A stretch of DNA of 64,000 bases from PoT sp049331405 (GTDB lineage: Bacteria; Planctomycetota; Planctomycetia; Isosphaerales; Isosphaeraceae): contig NZ_CP186274.1 of NCBI RefSeq assembly GCF_049331405.1, forward strand, positions 1,240,001-1,304,000, written 5' to 3'. This document shows positions 16,261 through 25,290 of the stretch, piece after piece; the stretch's first letter is position 1, and each line of letters starts with the position of its first letter. The position numbers and the translations under genes were made by a program. The notes under the pieces are model-generated. The model saw nothing but the letters and a program-made list of their open reading frames with translations. It was not told the origin of the DNA and made no database searches.

Positions 16261-17552
16261 GACCCTGGTCGGGAACGATCAATGACTGGCTCGTCGACTA
16301 TTACGCCCTCGCGACGGTCGTCCTGCTCGCGGCGGTCGTCGTCATGGCTCGGATGCGACAGCCGGCGCGTCGCCTCGCCATCGCCCGGTCGACCGTCCTC
16401 GGCCTGGCGATGCTCGCAATCCTGGCGGCCTTGCCCGGCTGGCCTCGGGCGAGCTGGCGCAGTCGGCCGGGCGAGATGAAGCCGGATCGCACTGCGGCGG
16501 CTTTGACGTCGGTGCGGGATTCCGAGATCCGCGGGCCCGCGCAACTCGAGAGCCGGCCGCGCCTCCAGGAACGGATGCCGAGAACTCCGTCCTCGCCGAC
16601 CGGACGTGATCCGAGCATGGGGACCGACGCATCGGCTCGACCTTCGATCGGGCCATCGGTTCGAACATCACCGGGTAGGTGGACGTTCGATTGGCCGGGC
16701 CTCGCCGGGCGTGCGTACATGGTCGGCGTGGCGACGGTGCTGGCCTGGCTCGGGATCGGATTGTGGCAGACGATCCTCCTCCGGCGCCGATCGCGATTGG
16801 CCCCTCAATCGTCGCGAGAGCTGCTGGAACAGATCATCGGCGACGGCCGCGCCACGCCCGACCTGCTCCTCTCCGGGCGGCTGGCCCAACCCGTCGCGGT
16901 GGGTCTGCTGCGGCCGACGATCATCCTGCCCGAGCGGTTCATCGAGGAGGAGCCGCGATGCCGGCTCGAGGCCGCGCTGGCGCACGAATGGGCACACCTC
17001 CGCAACGGTGACCTCCGCTGGATCGCCCTCTCGGGGCTCCTGATGCCCGTCCTTTTCGCACACCCCGCGTACTGGTGGCTGCGACGTCGGACCCGCGAGG
17101 ACCAGGAACTCCTGGCCGACGCCGCGGCGGCGACGGGGCGGGCCGATTATGCCGAGGCCTTGCTGTCGTGGGCGAGGCGGATGCCCCGTCCACTGCCCCT
17201 GTCGGTCGCGGGATCGCTGGCACTCTGGGAGCGTCCCTCGCAACTCAAGAGGAGGATCGTCATGCTGCTCGATCGCAACTTCCGCGTGGAGCCGACATGC
17301 CCGAGGCGCTGGGGTCTCGGCATCCGCGCCGCGACGGCGCTTTCCGTGCTGGCGCTCTCGTTCGTCACGTTCCGCCCGTCCGCCGTCGAGGCCGATGCGC
17401 CCCCGGCGCGAAGGCCGACGGCGATGCCGAGGCCGGCGCGAAGGCCAGGGTGCTCGACCCCGAGGGCAAGCCCGTCGCGGGGGCGACCGTTTATCGGTGC
17501 TACCCCGAGCCCGGCCCGGTCAATGACTTCCGCCGGCGTTACGCCCCCGTGA
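16257..17552 (+). CDS. BlaR1-type M56 metallopeptidase (frame broken at end)
   Basis: As read, 431 residues. Transmembrane helices occur at about 15-32, 44-62, 152-172 and 253-272. The zinc-protease motif HEWAH (243-247) with a downstream EDQELLAD (third ligand Glu about 284) is the M56/BlaR1 signature; a further hydrophobic helix lies at about 356-373. After VEADAP (about 381) this frame turns into Arg/Pro/Ser-rich, protein-unlike sequence, while frame +2 (minus one base) becomes a clean carboxypeptidase-regulatory-like repeat protein to 19381. So the natural protein probably spans both frames. The N-terminal part senses a signal across the membrane and triggers BlaI removal. Confidence 0.85.
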   Translation: MRPWSGTINDWLVDYYALATVVLLAAVVVMARMRQPARRLAIARSTVLGLAMLAILAALPGWPRASWRSRPGEMKPDRTAAALTSVRDSEIRGPAQLESRPRLQERMPRTPSSPTGRDPSMGTDASARPSIGPSVRTSPGRWTFDWPGLAGRAYMVGVATVLAWLGIGLWQTILLRRRSRLAPQSSRELLEQIIGDGRATPDLLLSGRLAQPVAVGLLRPTIILPERFIEEEPRCRLEAALAHEWAHLRNGDLRWIALSGLLMPVLFAHPAYWWLRRRTREDQELLADAAAATGRADYAEALLSWARRMPRPLPLSVAGSLALWERPSQLKRRIVMLLDRNFRVEPTCPRRWGLGIRAATALSVLALSFVTFRPSAVEADAPPARRPTAMPRPARRPGCSTPRASPSRGRPFIGATPSPARSMTSAGVTPP

Positions 17553-19381
17553 CGAAGGGCGCGGTCGTGCTGACCCGCTCGGGCCCCGACGGCTCCTTCC
17601 GCCTGTCCCCCGAGGACAGGGAGGCCGCTCGGGATCGACTGATCCAGGTCGTGGTCATGGCCGATGGTTACGGCCCGGCGTTCCTGGAGCCTTCGATCGA
17701 CGACGCCGCGCCGGCGCTCCGCCTCGTCAAGGACGACGTGCCGATCCGAGGGCGAGTGTTCGACCTCCAGGGCAGTCCCGTCGCGGGAGCCAAGGTCCAG
17801 GTCATCGGCATCCTCCGGCCCAAATCCGGCAAGCTCGACGAGTGGCTCGAAGTCCTGAAGCAGGAGAAGGCCGCCTACCCCGCGCAGGAAAAGGCGCTCC
17901 GAGCCTGGTCGGGCGATGATATCCCGATGCTCCTCCCCGCGGTCGAGGCCGACCGCGACGGGCGGTTCACGATCAAGGGGATCGGCCGCGAGCGGATCGC
18001 GACCTTGATCATCGAAGGGCCGGGCATCGTGAGGCTCTTCGAGTATGCCGCGACCCGGGAGATGCCGCCGGTGAAGATCCCGTTTCTGGAGCGGGACAAC
18101 GTGCCCAGGACCGACGAGGTCTTCCATGGCGCGACGCCCGAGCTTGCGGCGGGCCCCGGCCTCGAGGTCGTCGGCACGGTCCGCGACAAGGACACCGGCA
18201 AGCCGCTGGCCGGCATCACCGTGCAGCCGACGATGCCCTTCGGCAACCCGTTTCGCTACTTCAAGACGACCACCAACGCCAAGGGCGAATACCGGCTCGC
18301 GGGCTTATCCCTGAAGGACAAGTACGGCGGGATCCAGGACATCCTGGCCGTCGCGGAGGGAGGGCCGCCCTATGTCCCGACGAGCCTGAAAATCGAAGAG
18401 ACACGAGCACCCGGCCCGATCCGCAAGGACTTTGCCCTGGGTCTCGGCACCTGGGTGCGCGGGCGGGTCGTCGATCGCTCGACCGGCAAGCCGGTCTTCG
18501 CCGAGCTCAACTACTACATCCTCCAGGACAACCTGCACGCCAAAGGTTATCCGAGGTACGGCACGACCCGCTTCATGAGGCCGTTCTTGACCGACGAGGA
18601 GGGCGCCTTCCGGATCGCTGTCATCCCCGGCAAGGGCATCCTGGCCGCCTGGGCCCCCGGTTCCTACCGGATCGCGACGGGGCTCGAGACCTTCCAGGGT
18701 CGGGACGCGGGAGGGCTCGAGGTCATCAAGGTCCTCCGCGATGAGATCATCCCCGCGAACTTCAACACCCTCGTCGAGGTCGACCCCAAGGTCGGGGAAG
18801 AGTCGATCGCGGTCGAGATCGGGGTCGATCCCGGTCGGACGCTCAAGGGCAAGGTCGTCGGCCCCGACGGTGAGCCTGTCGCCGGCACTTTGATGATGAG
18901 CGCGGAGGACTTCTACCAGCGATGGTCCGAGAAGCCCCTGCCCACCGCCGAGTTCGAGGTCCGCGCGCTCGGTCCCCATCGCAAGCGAGGCTTGATCTTC
19001 TATCACGAGGCGAAGAACCTCGCCGGGGCCTACGTGGTCAAGCCCGACGAGGAGGCTCCCCCGACCGTCAAGCTCGAGCCTTGCGGGATCCTTACCGGTC
19101 GGCTCATCGATCGCAGCGACCTTCCTCAGGCCGGGGCGTTGTTGATCTGCGATCGCCCGATCGTCTGGGAGAAGGACGGGGCCGAGCTCGACAAGGGGGC
19201 CCTCCCAGCGGCCATCAAGACCGACAAGGACGGGCGGTTCCGCGCCTCCGGACTGGTCCCGGGCCTGAAGTACACCCTCACAGCCTGGAAGAACGGCCAG
19301 TACGCCGGCCAGGCTGTCAAGGATGTCGTCATCCGGGCGGGCGAATCCAGGGACCTGGGCGACATCAAGGCCGAGGACTGA
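17399..19381 (+). CDS. C-terminal Cpx-regulatory-like repeats of the M56 protein
   Basis: About 660 codons in the frame following the M56 part. At least six repeats of a GxVxDxxGxPxAG pattern are visible (RVLDPEGKPVAGATV, RGRVFDLQGSPVAGAKV, GTVRDKDTGKPLAGITV, GRVVDRSTGKPVFAEL, KGKVVGPDGEPVAGTL, TGRLIDRSDLPQAGALL), the signature of carboxypeptidase-regulatory-like beta-sandwich domains. It has no good start of its own: the only nearby candidate is GTG 17450 without a ribosome binding site. I take it as the exported sensor half of the M56 protein, separated by a one-base change in the C5 run at 17400-17404. A sixth C would fuse the frames into a ~1040-residue protein. Confidence 0.75.
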   Translation, partial: APGAKADGDAEAGAKARVLDPEGKPVAGATVYRCYPEPGPVNDFRRRYAPVTKGAVVLTRSGPDGSFRLSPEDREAARDRLIQVVVMADGYGPAFLEPSIDDAAPALRLVKDDVPIRGRVFDLQGSPVAGAKVQVIGILRPKSGKLDEWLEVLKQEKAAYPAQEKALRAWSGDDIPMLLPAVEADRDGRFTIKGIGRERIATLIIEGPGIVRLFEYAATREMPPVKIPFLERDNVPRTDEVFHGATPELAAGPGLEVVGTVRDKDTGKPLAGITVQPTMPFGNPFRYFKTTTNAKGEYRLAGLSLKDKYGGIQDILAVAEGGPPYVPTSLKIEETRAPGPIRKDFALGLGTWVRGRVVDRSTGKPVFAELNYYILQDNLHAKGYPRYGTTRFMRPFLTDEEGAFRIAVIPGKGILAAWAPGSYRIATGLETFQGRDAGGLEVIKVLRDEIIPANFNTLVEVDPKVGEESIAVEIGVDPGRTLKGKVVGPDGEPVAGTLMMSAEDFYQRWSEKPLPTAEFEVRALGPHRKRGLIFYHEAKNLAGAYVVKPDEEAPPTVKLEPCGILTGRLIDRSDLPQAGALLICDRPIVWEKDGAELDKGALPAAIKTDKDGRFRASGLVPGLKYTLTAWKNGQYAGQAVKDVVIRAGESRDLGDIKAED

Positions 19382-19392
19382 TGGGACGGCCG

Positions 19393-19450
19393 GAGAGCGG
19401 GCCGGGAGTCTCCCGACCCCGGCCTCCCGGGGGACGACCTGGCCGCTCTC
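19393..19450 (+). terminator. Long GC-rich hairpin after the M56 operon
   Basis: GAGAGCGG (19393-19400) pairs with CCGCTCTC (19443-19450), and inner GC-rich segments can pair further. It follows the stop at 19381. No T run, so only a tentative terminator. Confidence 0.35.
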
Positions 19451-19575
19451 TGGCACCGACGATCCCCATCGCGATGCGATGCGATGCGATTGCAGCGGGC
19501 GATTCGATCTGCTCCGATGGAGCGGTCGAAGCCGAGTCGGATCACCCCCCGATCCAGGTCGAGTCGAGAATCGCG

Positions 19576-20085
19576 ATGACCGTGACCATTCGCCCCGAGC
19601 GTCCCGAAGACTATCCGTCGGTATTTCAGGTCAACGTCGCGGCGTTCGGCCAGGAGGACGAGGCGAGGCTCGTCGACGCCTTGCGCGCGGACGGCTACGC
19701 CCGCGTGAGTCTCGTCGCCGAGGTGGACGGGCGGATCGTCGGCCACATCCTGTTCAGCACCCTGACGCTGCGGGCCGGCGGCCAGTATCGGGACGAGGTG
19801 TCCCTGGCGCCGATGGCGGTCGTCCCGGAGTGGCAGCGGCAGGGAATTGGCACGTCACTGGTCCACGAGGGCCTGAGCGCCTGCGAAGAGGCGGGGCATA
19901 AGGTCGTGGTCGTCGTGGGGCACCCGGATTTCTATCCCCGGTTCGGATTCTCGGCGGACCAGGCCGACCGCTCGATACGGTCCCCCTATGCGGGGCCGGC
20001 GTGCATGGCCCTCGAACTCGTCCCAGGCACGCTGGGCGACGCCCTCTGGGATGTCGAGTACCCGCCCCCGTTCGGGCCGCTCTGA
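19576..20085 (+). CDS. GNAT N-acetyltransferase
   Basis: Predicted 169 residues of the GNAT fold, close to the YhbS subgroup: MTVTIRPERPEDYPSVFQVN start, VAEVDGRIVGHILFS, the acetyl-CoA pyrophosphate loop VVPEWQRQGIGTSLV and HPDFYPRFGFSAD, the typical C-terminal core. These enzymes acetylate small molecules or protein amines. ATG 19576 is the start best matching the family; the ribosome binding site is weak and an in-frame upstream start cannot be excluded. A 4x GCGAT microrepeat lies about 90 bp upstream. Confidence 0.85.
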   Translation: MTVTIRPERPEDYPSVFQVNVAAFGQEDEARLVDALRADGYARVSLVAEVDGRIVGHILFSTLTLRAGGQYRDEVSLAPMAVVPEWQRQGIGTSLVHEGLSACEEAGHKVVVVVGHPDFYPRFGFSADQADRSIRSPYAGPACMALELVPGTLGDALWDVEYPPPFGPL

Positions 20086-20325
20086 CGCCCGGAATCGGGC
20101 CGGGCGATCACGAAGGCTCGCCGCCTGAGCTCGCCTCGACGGCCCTCGCTCGGGACATCGGGCCCGGGATGCGTCATTGATTTCCGGGCGGCAAGATGTT
20201 ACGTCTTTGATCTGACCCGAATGCCCGGGCTGCGCGCATCCAGGCTCAAGACTTGGATGGATTCTGAATTGTCGAGGTCGGCCGGATGATCCCGGTGCCC
20301 GACGCGCAGGACGCCAGGAAATCTC

Positions 20326-21582
20326 GTGACGAAGGCGCGATTCGCCCGTTTTGGGCTGTGGCGTCGGCGGGGCAGCGACGTGGGGGATCGGTCCAGTCCT
20401 ATGCGAGCACGATTCGTGACCCGAGCCCGATACTTCATCCCAGTCGGCCTTCTGGGGATCCTGACCGTCCTGGGACTCTTGCAGCAGGTGGCCGCGCAGG
20501 GCGACCAGAGGCCCGCCGCGACCTCGGGATCCTCGGGCTCCGCGCTCGTCCGCCCGAACCCTGGCACGTCTCCCGGCGAGCCGATCCACGCCCTGGCCAG
20601 GCTCGAGCCGGCTTCGGGCCTGATCGCCGTGGGCGTGCGGCCGGGGATCCGCGTGGACGAGGTCCGCGTCAAGGAAGGGGATCAGGTCAAGGCCGGCGAC
20701 ATCCTCGCCGTCCTCGAGGGGAGCGCCCAGGCCCGCAAGCAGGTCGAACTGGCCGAGGCCCAGAAGGCCGGCGCCGACTTCCGCCGATCCGTCCAGCGCG
20801 AGAAGATCACCCTCGACCGCCAGCGTGACAAGGATCTCTACCAATCGCGCCACGACACCGCCGCGAAAGTCGCCACATCGACCCGGCAAAAATATGACGA
20901 GCTCATGAAGCTCCAGGGCACGCTCTCCGCCATCATCGAGAAGGACGCCCGGACGAAGTATGAGATCGCCGGCGCCGCACACCAGTTGGAGATGGCCGCG
21001 CTCAAGGCCGAGCTGGAACTGCGAGAGTTGGAAGTCGGCGAGGCCCTGAAGCCGAAGCTCCAGGCCCAGGAAGACCGGGAACTCGCCGACAACGGGCCGG
21101 AGACCGAGGTGCTCGTCAAGCAGATCGACGCGGCCCGCGAGGCCCTGGCTCAGACCGAGGTCCGCGCGACGGGGCCGGGGCTCGTGCTCGACGTCCAGAT
21201 CCGACCCGGCGAGGTCAGCAACGGCTCGTTGCTGTCGCTCGGGGATCTCTCGGCGATGGTCGCGAAGGCCGAGGTCTATCAGACCGACGTCGACAGGCTC
21301 GCGGTCGGGAACGTCGCCGAGGTGCTCGTCCAGGGGCGCCCGGTCGCCGGCAAGGTCGTCAGAATTGGCCGGATCGTGGGGGGGAACGAGCTGCGGAGCC
21401 TGGACCCGAGGGCCCTGCAGGACCTCCGGGTCGTGACGGTGACCATCGCGCTCGAGAGCGCCGCGGAGGCCTCGAAGTTCGTGCGGCGGCAGGTCGACGC
21501 GACCATCACGCCGACCCCGGACACCGCCTCATATCCCGATCCGAGCTCGAGCACGAGCCCGGCCTCGGGCGGCCCTCGATAG
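20326..21582 (+). CDS. devB: DevB/HlyD-type membrane-fusion adaptor
   Basis: Predicted 418 residues (or 393 from ATG 20401). One N-terminal anchor helix (RYFIPVGLLGILTVLGLLQQ) precedes a biotinyl-lipoyl half-motif (VKEGDQVKAGDILAVLEG), a long coiled-coil hairpin rich in Lys/Glu/Ala (about 130-270), a second half-motif (IRPGEVSNGSLLSLGDL) and a beta-barrel domain. This is the periplasmic adaptor of tripartite ABC exporters; with the following permeases and ATPase it makes a DevBCA-like unit. The GTG at 20326 has AGGAA 5 nt upstream and is preferred. The Ser/Pro-rich tail is probably disordered. Confidence 0.85.
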   Translation: MTKARFARFGLWRRRGSDVGDRSSPMRARFVTRARYFIPVGLLGILTVLGLLQQVAAQGDQRPAATSGSSGSALVRPNPGTSPGEPIHALARLEPASGLIAVGVRPGIRVDEVRVKEGDQVKAGDILAVLEGSAQARKQVELAEAQKAGADFRRSVQREKITLDRQRDKDLYQSRHDTAAKVATSTRQKYDELMKLQGTLSAIIEKDARTKYEIAGAAHQLEMAALKAELELRELEVGEALKPKLQAQEDRELADNGPETEVLVKQIDAAREALAQTEVRATGPGLVLDVQIRPGEVSNGSLLSLGDLSAMVAKAEVYQTDVDRLAVGNVAEVLVQGRPVAGKVVRIGRIVGGNELRSLDPRALQDLRVVTVTIALESAAEASKFVRRQVDATITPTPDTASYPDPSSSTSPASGGPR

Positions 21583-21637
21583 CGGCGGGGCCTCGGCCTC
21601 AACCAGATCCCCCGAGCGCCCGGAGCGGTTTTCGACC

Positions 21638-22897
21638 ATGCCCGTTTCCTCGACCCCGCCGCGAGACCGAACGCCCCCGCTGGCGCTGCGGAACGTCCTG
21701 TATGCGAGGGGGCGGTCGCTGGTGGCCATCGCGGGGATCGGCTTCGCGTCGGTCATGGTCCTGCTGCAGCTCGGGTTCCTCGAGGCGGTCAAGGTCACGG
21801 CGGCGATCAACTACGACCAGCTCGACTTCGACGTCGCGCTCGTCTCCGTCGAGTTCGAGCAGTTCTACGACCCCGGGCAGTTCCCTCGCGAGCGCCTCCG
21901 CCAGGCCGAGTCGCTCGCGAACGTGACCTCGGCGAAGCCCCTCTACGCCAGCATGAACTCGTGGCGATGCCCGCCGTATCCGGTCACCGTCGAGGCCGCG
22001 AACACCACGCCCGGCGAGGTCGGCGCCTTGAAACGCTGGTGGCTCGGCGATCGCCGTCCCCGCCCCTTGCAGGTCCGCGACCTCCTCGTCCTCGGCGTCG
22101 ACCCGGAGAAGAGCCCTTTCCACGACCCAATCAAGGGGGAAATCGAGTCGCAGGCCTCGGCCCTCCGCGAGGACGACCGGCTCCTCTTCAATCGCTGGTC
22201 CAACCCCGACTTCGGCTGGAACGAGCGCGACCTCTTCCAGGGGTGGGAGTTGGGCGGGCGCTCGGTGACGGTGGCCGGGCCGTTCACGTTGCGGAGGAGC
22301 TTCGGGGCCGACGCCGCCGTGCTTTGCGACGATCGCAACTTCGCCCGCGCGTTCGGCCATGTGGGCGAGGCTCCCATCAACTTCGGCCTGCTCAAGGTCC
22401 GGCCCGGCACCGAGGCCGAGACGATCGAGGCCCTGCGCCGGGCCTTGCCCGTCGACGTGACGCCGATGGCCCGCGACGAGCTTTATACGATCGAGCAAGC
22501 TTTCTGGGTCACGCAGACGGCGACGGGCAAGATCTTCAGCTTCGGCGTCTTCGTGACGATGGTGGTCGCGGCCGTGGTGGTGTACCAGGTCCTCTCCAAC
22601 GACGTGCGCGAGCACCTGCCCGAATACGCCACGCTCAAGGCGATGGGGCACACGGATCGGTTCCTGTCGAACGTCGTCCTCGCCCAGGCGTTCATCTATG
22701 CGACCTCCGCGTATTTGCCGGCCGTGGTCCTGGGGGCGATCCTCTACCGGGTCACGGAGACCCTGGCGAATATCCCGATGGTCCTGACCCAGGCGAACCT
22801 GTTCCTGGTCCTCCTCCTCGACGTGGTCGCGGCGCTGAGCTCGGGGCTCCTGACGCTCCGCCGCGTCCGCTCGGCGGACCCGGCCGACCTCTTCTGA
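21638..22897 (+). CDS. devC: DevC-type ABC permease 1
   Basis: Predicted 419 residues. N-terminal helix (SLVAIAGIGFASVMVLLQLG), a ~200-residue periplasmic domain (about 60-265), then three C-terminal helices (KIFSFGVFVTMVVAAVVVYQ; the region after HTDRFLSNVVLAQAFIYAT; the region after VLTQANLFLVLLLDV). VREHLPEYATLKAMGH is the coupling segment typical of FtsX/MacB/DevC permeases, and the C-terminus ends in RRVRSADPADLF. It begins 55 nt after the adaptor. It probably pairs with the second permease. Confidence 0.88.
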   Translation: MPVSSTPPRDRTPPLALRNVLYARGRSLVAIAGIGFASVMVLLQLGFLEAVKVTAAINYDQLDFDVALVSVEFEQFYDPGQFPRERLRQAESLANVTSAKPLYASMNSWRCPPYPVTVEAANTTPGEVGALKRWWLGDRRPRPLQVRDLLVLGVDPEKSPFHDPIKGEIESQASALREDDRLLFNRWSNPDFGWNERDLFQGWELGGRSVTVAGPFTLRRSFGADAAVLCDDRNFARAFGHVGEAPINFGLLKVRPGTEAETIEALRRALPVDVTPMARDELYTIEQAFWVTQTATGKIFSFGVFVTMVVAAVVVYQVLSNDVREHLPEYATLKAMGHTDRFLSNVVLAQAFIYATSAYLPAVVLGAILYRVTETLANIPMVLTQANLFLVLLLDVVAALSSGLLTLRRVRSADPADLF

Positions 22898-22983
22898 TCG
22901 GGGCGAGAGAGGATGAACAACCCAAACGGCGGCTCGAATCTCGTGATGAAGCGGATCTGCAAAGAATCCGGGGAAGCCCGTCG

Positions 22984-24153
22984 ATGAGCCGAATGCGACG
23001 AGTGCCCCTGGCCTGGCGCAACCTGACCGAGAACCGCCGACGCCTGGCGGCCTCGGTCGCGGGGGCCGCGTTCGCGGTGGTCCTGATGCTGCTCCAGAAC
23101 GGCTTCCGAGATGCCCTGCTCGACAACATGAGCTCCCTGATCGCGCGGATGGACGGTGACCTCTTCCTCACGAATCGGGCGCGGTACATGATCTCGCACC
23201 CGGCCCCGTTCCCGCGCCGGAGGCTGGCGCAGGCGCTCGACGTCGAGGGCATCGCCGGGGCGAGCCCGATCTACATCGACGCCGAGCGCACCCGATGGCG
23301 CAACCCGCTGACCGGCCTCTCCAGGCGGATTCGCGTGGTCGCCTTCCCCCCGCGCGAGGATGTGCTCGACATCGAGGCCGTCAAGGCCCGGCGCAACCTC
23401 TGGGACCGGCCCGAGTCGGCGCTCGCCGACGACCGTTCCAAGCAGGACCTCTACGGCAAGCTCGCCGCCGGCACCGTCTCGGAGCTGAACGGGCGCACGG
23501 TCAAGCTCGTCGGCACCTTCTCGCTCGGCACCGACTTCCGCAGCAACGGCACGATCCTCATGAGCGAGCAGAATATGCTCGCCTATTATCCCGACCGACG
23601 CGGTACTTCGTGGGGGGAGACCAAGATCGACGTCGGCGTCCTGCGGCTCCGACCGGGCAGCAGCCCGATGCAGGTCAAGCGAGACCTCGAGGCGAGGCTT
23701 CCGAGGGATGTCATCGTCCTGACCAAGGCCAGGTTCCTCGCCAAGGAGCAGGACTTCTGGGAGAACGCCGCGCCCCTCGGGGTCGTCTTCGACATCGGCG
23801 TGGCGATGGGGTTCGTCGTCGGCCTGGCGATCTGTTATCAGGTCCTCTTCAGCGAGATCAGCGACCGGCTCCCCGAGTTCGCGACGCTCAAGGCGATCGG
23901 GTACAGCAACTTCGAGCTGCTCCTGGTGGTGGTCGAGGAGGCCGTCTATCTCGCGCTCTTCGGGTTCGCGTCGGGCCTCGTGGTGAGCCTGGGGCTCTTC
24001 CTCTGGCTGGAGAGTTCCACGGGGCTCGAGATGTCGCTCAAGCCGCCGGGTGCGGCGATGATCCTGGCGTTGACGATCGTGATGTGCGTGCTCGCCGGCA
24101 GCCTGGCCGCACGCCGCCTGCTTTCCCTCGACCCGGCGGAACTCTACGAATGA
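22984..24153 (+). CDS. DevC-type ABC permease 2
   Basis: Predicted 389 residues with the same layout as its neighbour: MSRMRRVPLAWRNLTENRRR start, N-terminal helix (VAGAAFAVVLMLLQNG), a periplasmic domain, and three C-terminal helices with ISDRLPEFATLKAIGYSN as the coupling segment; it ends RRLLSLDPAELYE. The sequence is clearly diverged from permease 1, so the two probably form a heterodimer. GGGGAAG precedes ATG 22984. Its stop overlaps the start of the ATPase gene (ATGA at 24150-24153). Confidence 0.88.
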   Translation: MSRMRRVPLAWRNLTENRRRLAASVAGAAFAVVLMLLQNGFRDALLDNMSSLIARMDGDLFLTNRARYMISHPAPFPRRRLAQALDVEGIAGASPIYIDAERTRWRNPLTGLSRRIRVVAFPPREDVLDIEAVKARRNLWDRPESALADDRSKQDLYGKLAAGTVSELNGRTVKLVGTFSLGTDFRSNGTILMSEQNMLAYYPDRRGTSWGETKIDVGVLRLRPGSSPMQVKRDLEARLPRDVIVLTKARFLAKEQDFWENAAPLGVVFDIGVAMGFVVGLAICYQVLFSEISDRLPEFATLKAIGYSNFELLLVVVEEAVYLALFGFASGLVVSLGLFLWLESSTGLEMSLKPPGAAMILALTIVMCVLAGSLAARRLLSLDPAELYE

Positions 24154-25271
24154 GCATGGTGGAAGTCCCCGTCGTGCCGCTGCACCCCCCGGCCGTCCGC
24201 ACCAAGGGGGTGAATTACGCCTTCGGCGAGGGGGAGGCTCGCTCGCAGGTCCTCTTCGACGTCGAGCTCGTGATCGACCCGGGGGAGGTGGTCATCATGA
24301 CCGGCCCCTCGGGCTCGGGGAAGACGACCCTCCTGACCCTCATCGGGGCCTTGCGCCACGTCCAGGAGGGGAGCGTGCAGGTCCTCGGCCGGGAGCTGGC
24401 CGAGATGTCGGCGGCGGACCAGGTCCGCCTGCGTCGGGAGATCGGCTTCATCTTCCAGCACCACAACCTGTTCAGCTCGCTGTCCGCCATCGAGAACGTC
24501 CGGATGGCCTCGGCGCTCCAGGTGGAACGGCATCAGACCTCGAGTGAGGCCGGAGAACCCGCGGCCGAATTGCTCGGGCGGCTCGGCCTGGGCGACCGCC
24601 TGCACCATCACCCCTCGCAGCTCTCCGGGGGCCAGCGCCAGCGCGTCGCCATCGCCAGGGCGTTGGTGAACCGCCCCCGCCTCGTCCTCGCCGACGAGCC
24701 CACGGCCGCCCTCGACGCCGAGTCGGGCGAGGCGGTCATGACGATGCTCCACCAGCTCGCCGACAGCCCGACCCGATCGACGATCCTCATCGTCACGCAC
24801 GACCAGCGCCTGATCGACCGGGCCGACCGGATCGTGAACATGGTCGCCGGGCGGATCGTCTCCAACGTGCGCCCGGCGATGGCCGTCCGGATCTGCAAGG
24901 CGCTCTCGCAGACGAAGGAGCTGGCCGGGATCGGGGAGTCCACCCTGGCGAGGCTGGCCGACAGGATGTCGGTCGAGTACCGGCCTCGCGGCGACATCAT
25001 CGTGCGCGAGGGGGATCGCGGCGACCGCGCCTACGTGATCGGGCAGGGGGTCGCGAAGGCGTACAAGGGGGACTCGACCCCTCGCGAGCTGACCGTCGGC
25101 GAACGCTTCGGCCGGATCACCGCGATCTCGCACATGCTCATCGACGAGACCGTCGAGGCCCTGACCGACGTCGAGCTCTACTGGATCTCCGAGGACGACA
25201 CCCGGCAGATCCTCGAATCCGACAAGAACCTCGAGGAGCGGATGCGCCGCCACTACATGAGCCGGCAGTGA
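24150..25271 (+). CDS. devA: DevA-type ATPase with cyclic-nucleotide-binding-like domain
   Basis: Predicted 373 residues. Residues 1-235 are a LolD/MacB/DevA-class ATPase: Walker A GPSGSGKTTL (about 52), Q-loop FIFQHHNLFSS, signature LSGGQRQR (about 159), Walker B LVLADEPTAALD (about 180), and H-loop VTHD. Residues about 255-370 read as a cyclic-nucleotide-binding-like fold (LADRMSVEYRPRGDIIVREG, then DRGDRAYVIGQGVAKAY, then LTVGERFGRITAISHM). The phosphate-binding cassette is not canonical (no RxA in place), so ligand binding is uncertain. The appended domain suggests allosteric control of export. Confidence 0.88.
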   Translation: MSMVEVPVVPLHPPAVRTKGVNYAFGEGEARSQVLFDVELVIDPGEVVIMTGPSGSGKTTLLTLIGALRHVQEGSVQVLGRELAEMSAADQVRLRREIGFIFQHHNLFSSLSAIENVRMASALQVERHQTSSEAGEPAAELLGRLGLGDRLHHHPSQLSGGQRQRVAIARALVNRPRLVLADEPTAALDAESGEAVMTMLHQLADSPTRSTILIVTHDQRLIDRADRIVNMVAGRIVSNVRPAMAVRICKALSQTKELAGIGESTLARLADRMSVEYRPRGDIIVREGDRGDRAYVIGQGVAKAYKGDSTPRELTVGERFGRITAISHMLIDETVEALTDVELYWISEDDTRQILESDKNLEERMRRHYMSRQ

Positions 25272-25290
25272 TGGCGGAGCCGGTCCGGCT

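Noticed and set aside
17450..19381. Independent gene from GTG 17450
   Set aside because: No ribosome binding site, and the repeats continue naturally from the M56 protein if one C is restored.
19471..19490. 4x GCGAT microrepeat
   Set aside because: Too short to support a function; probably slippage.
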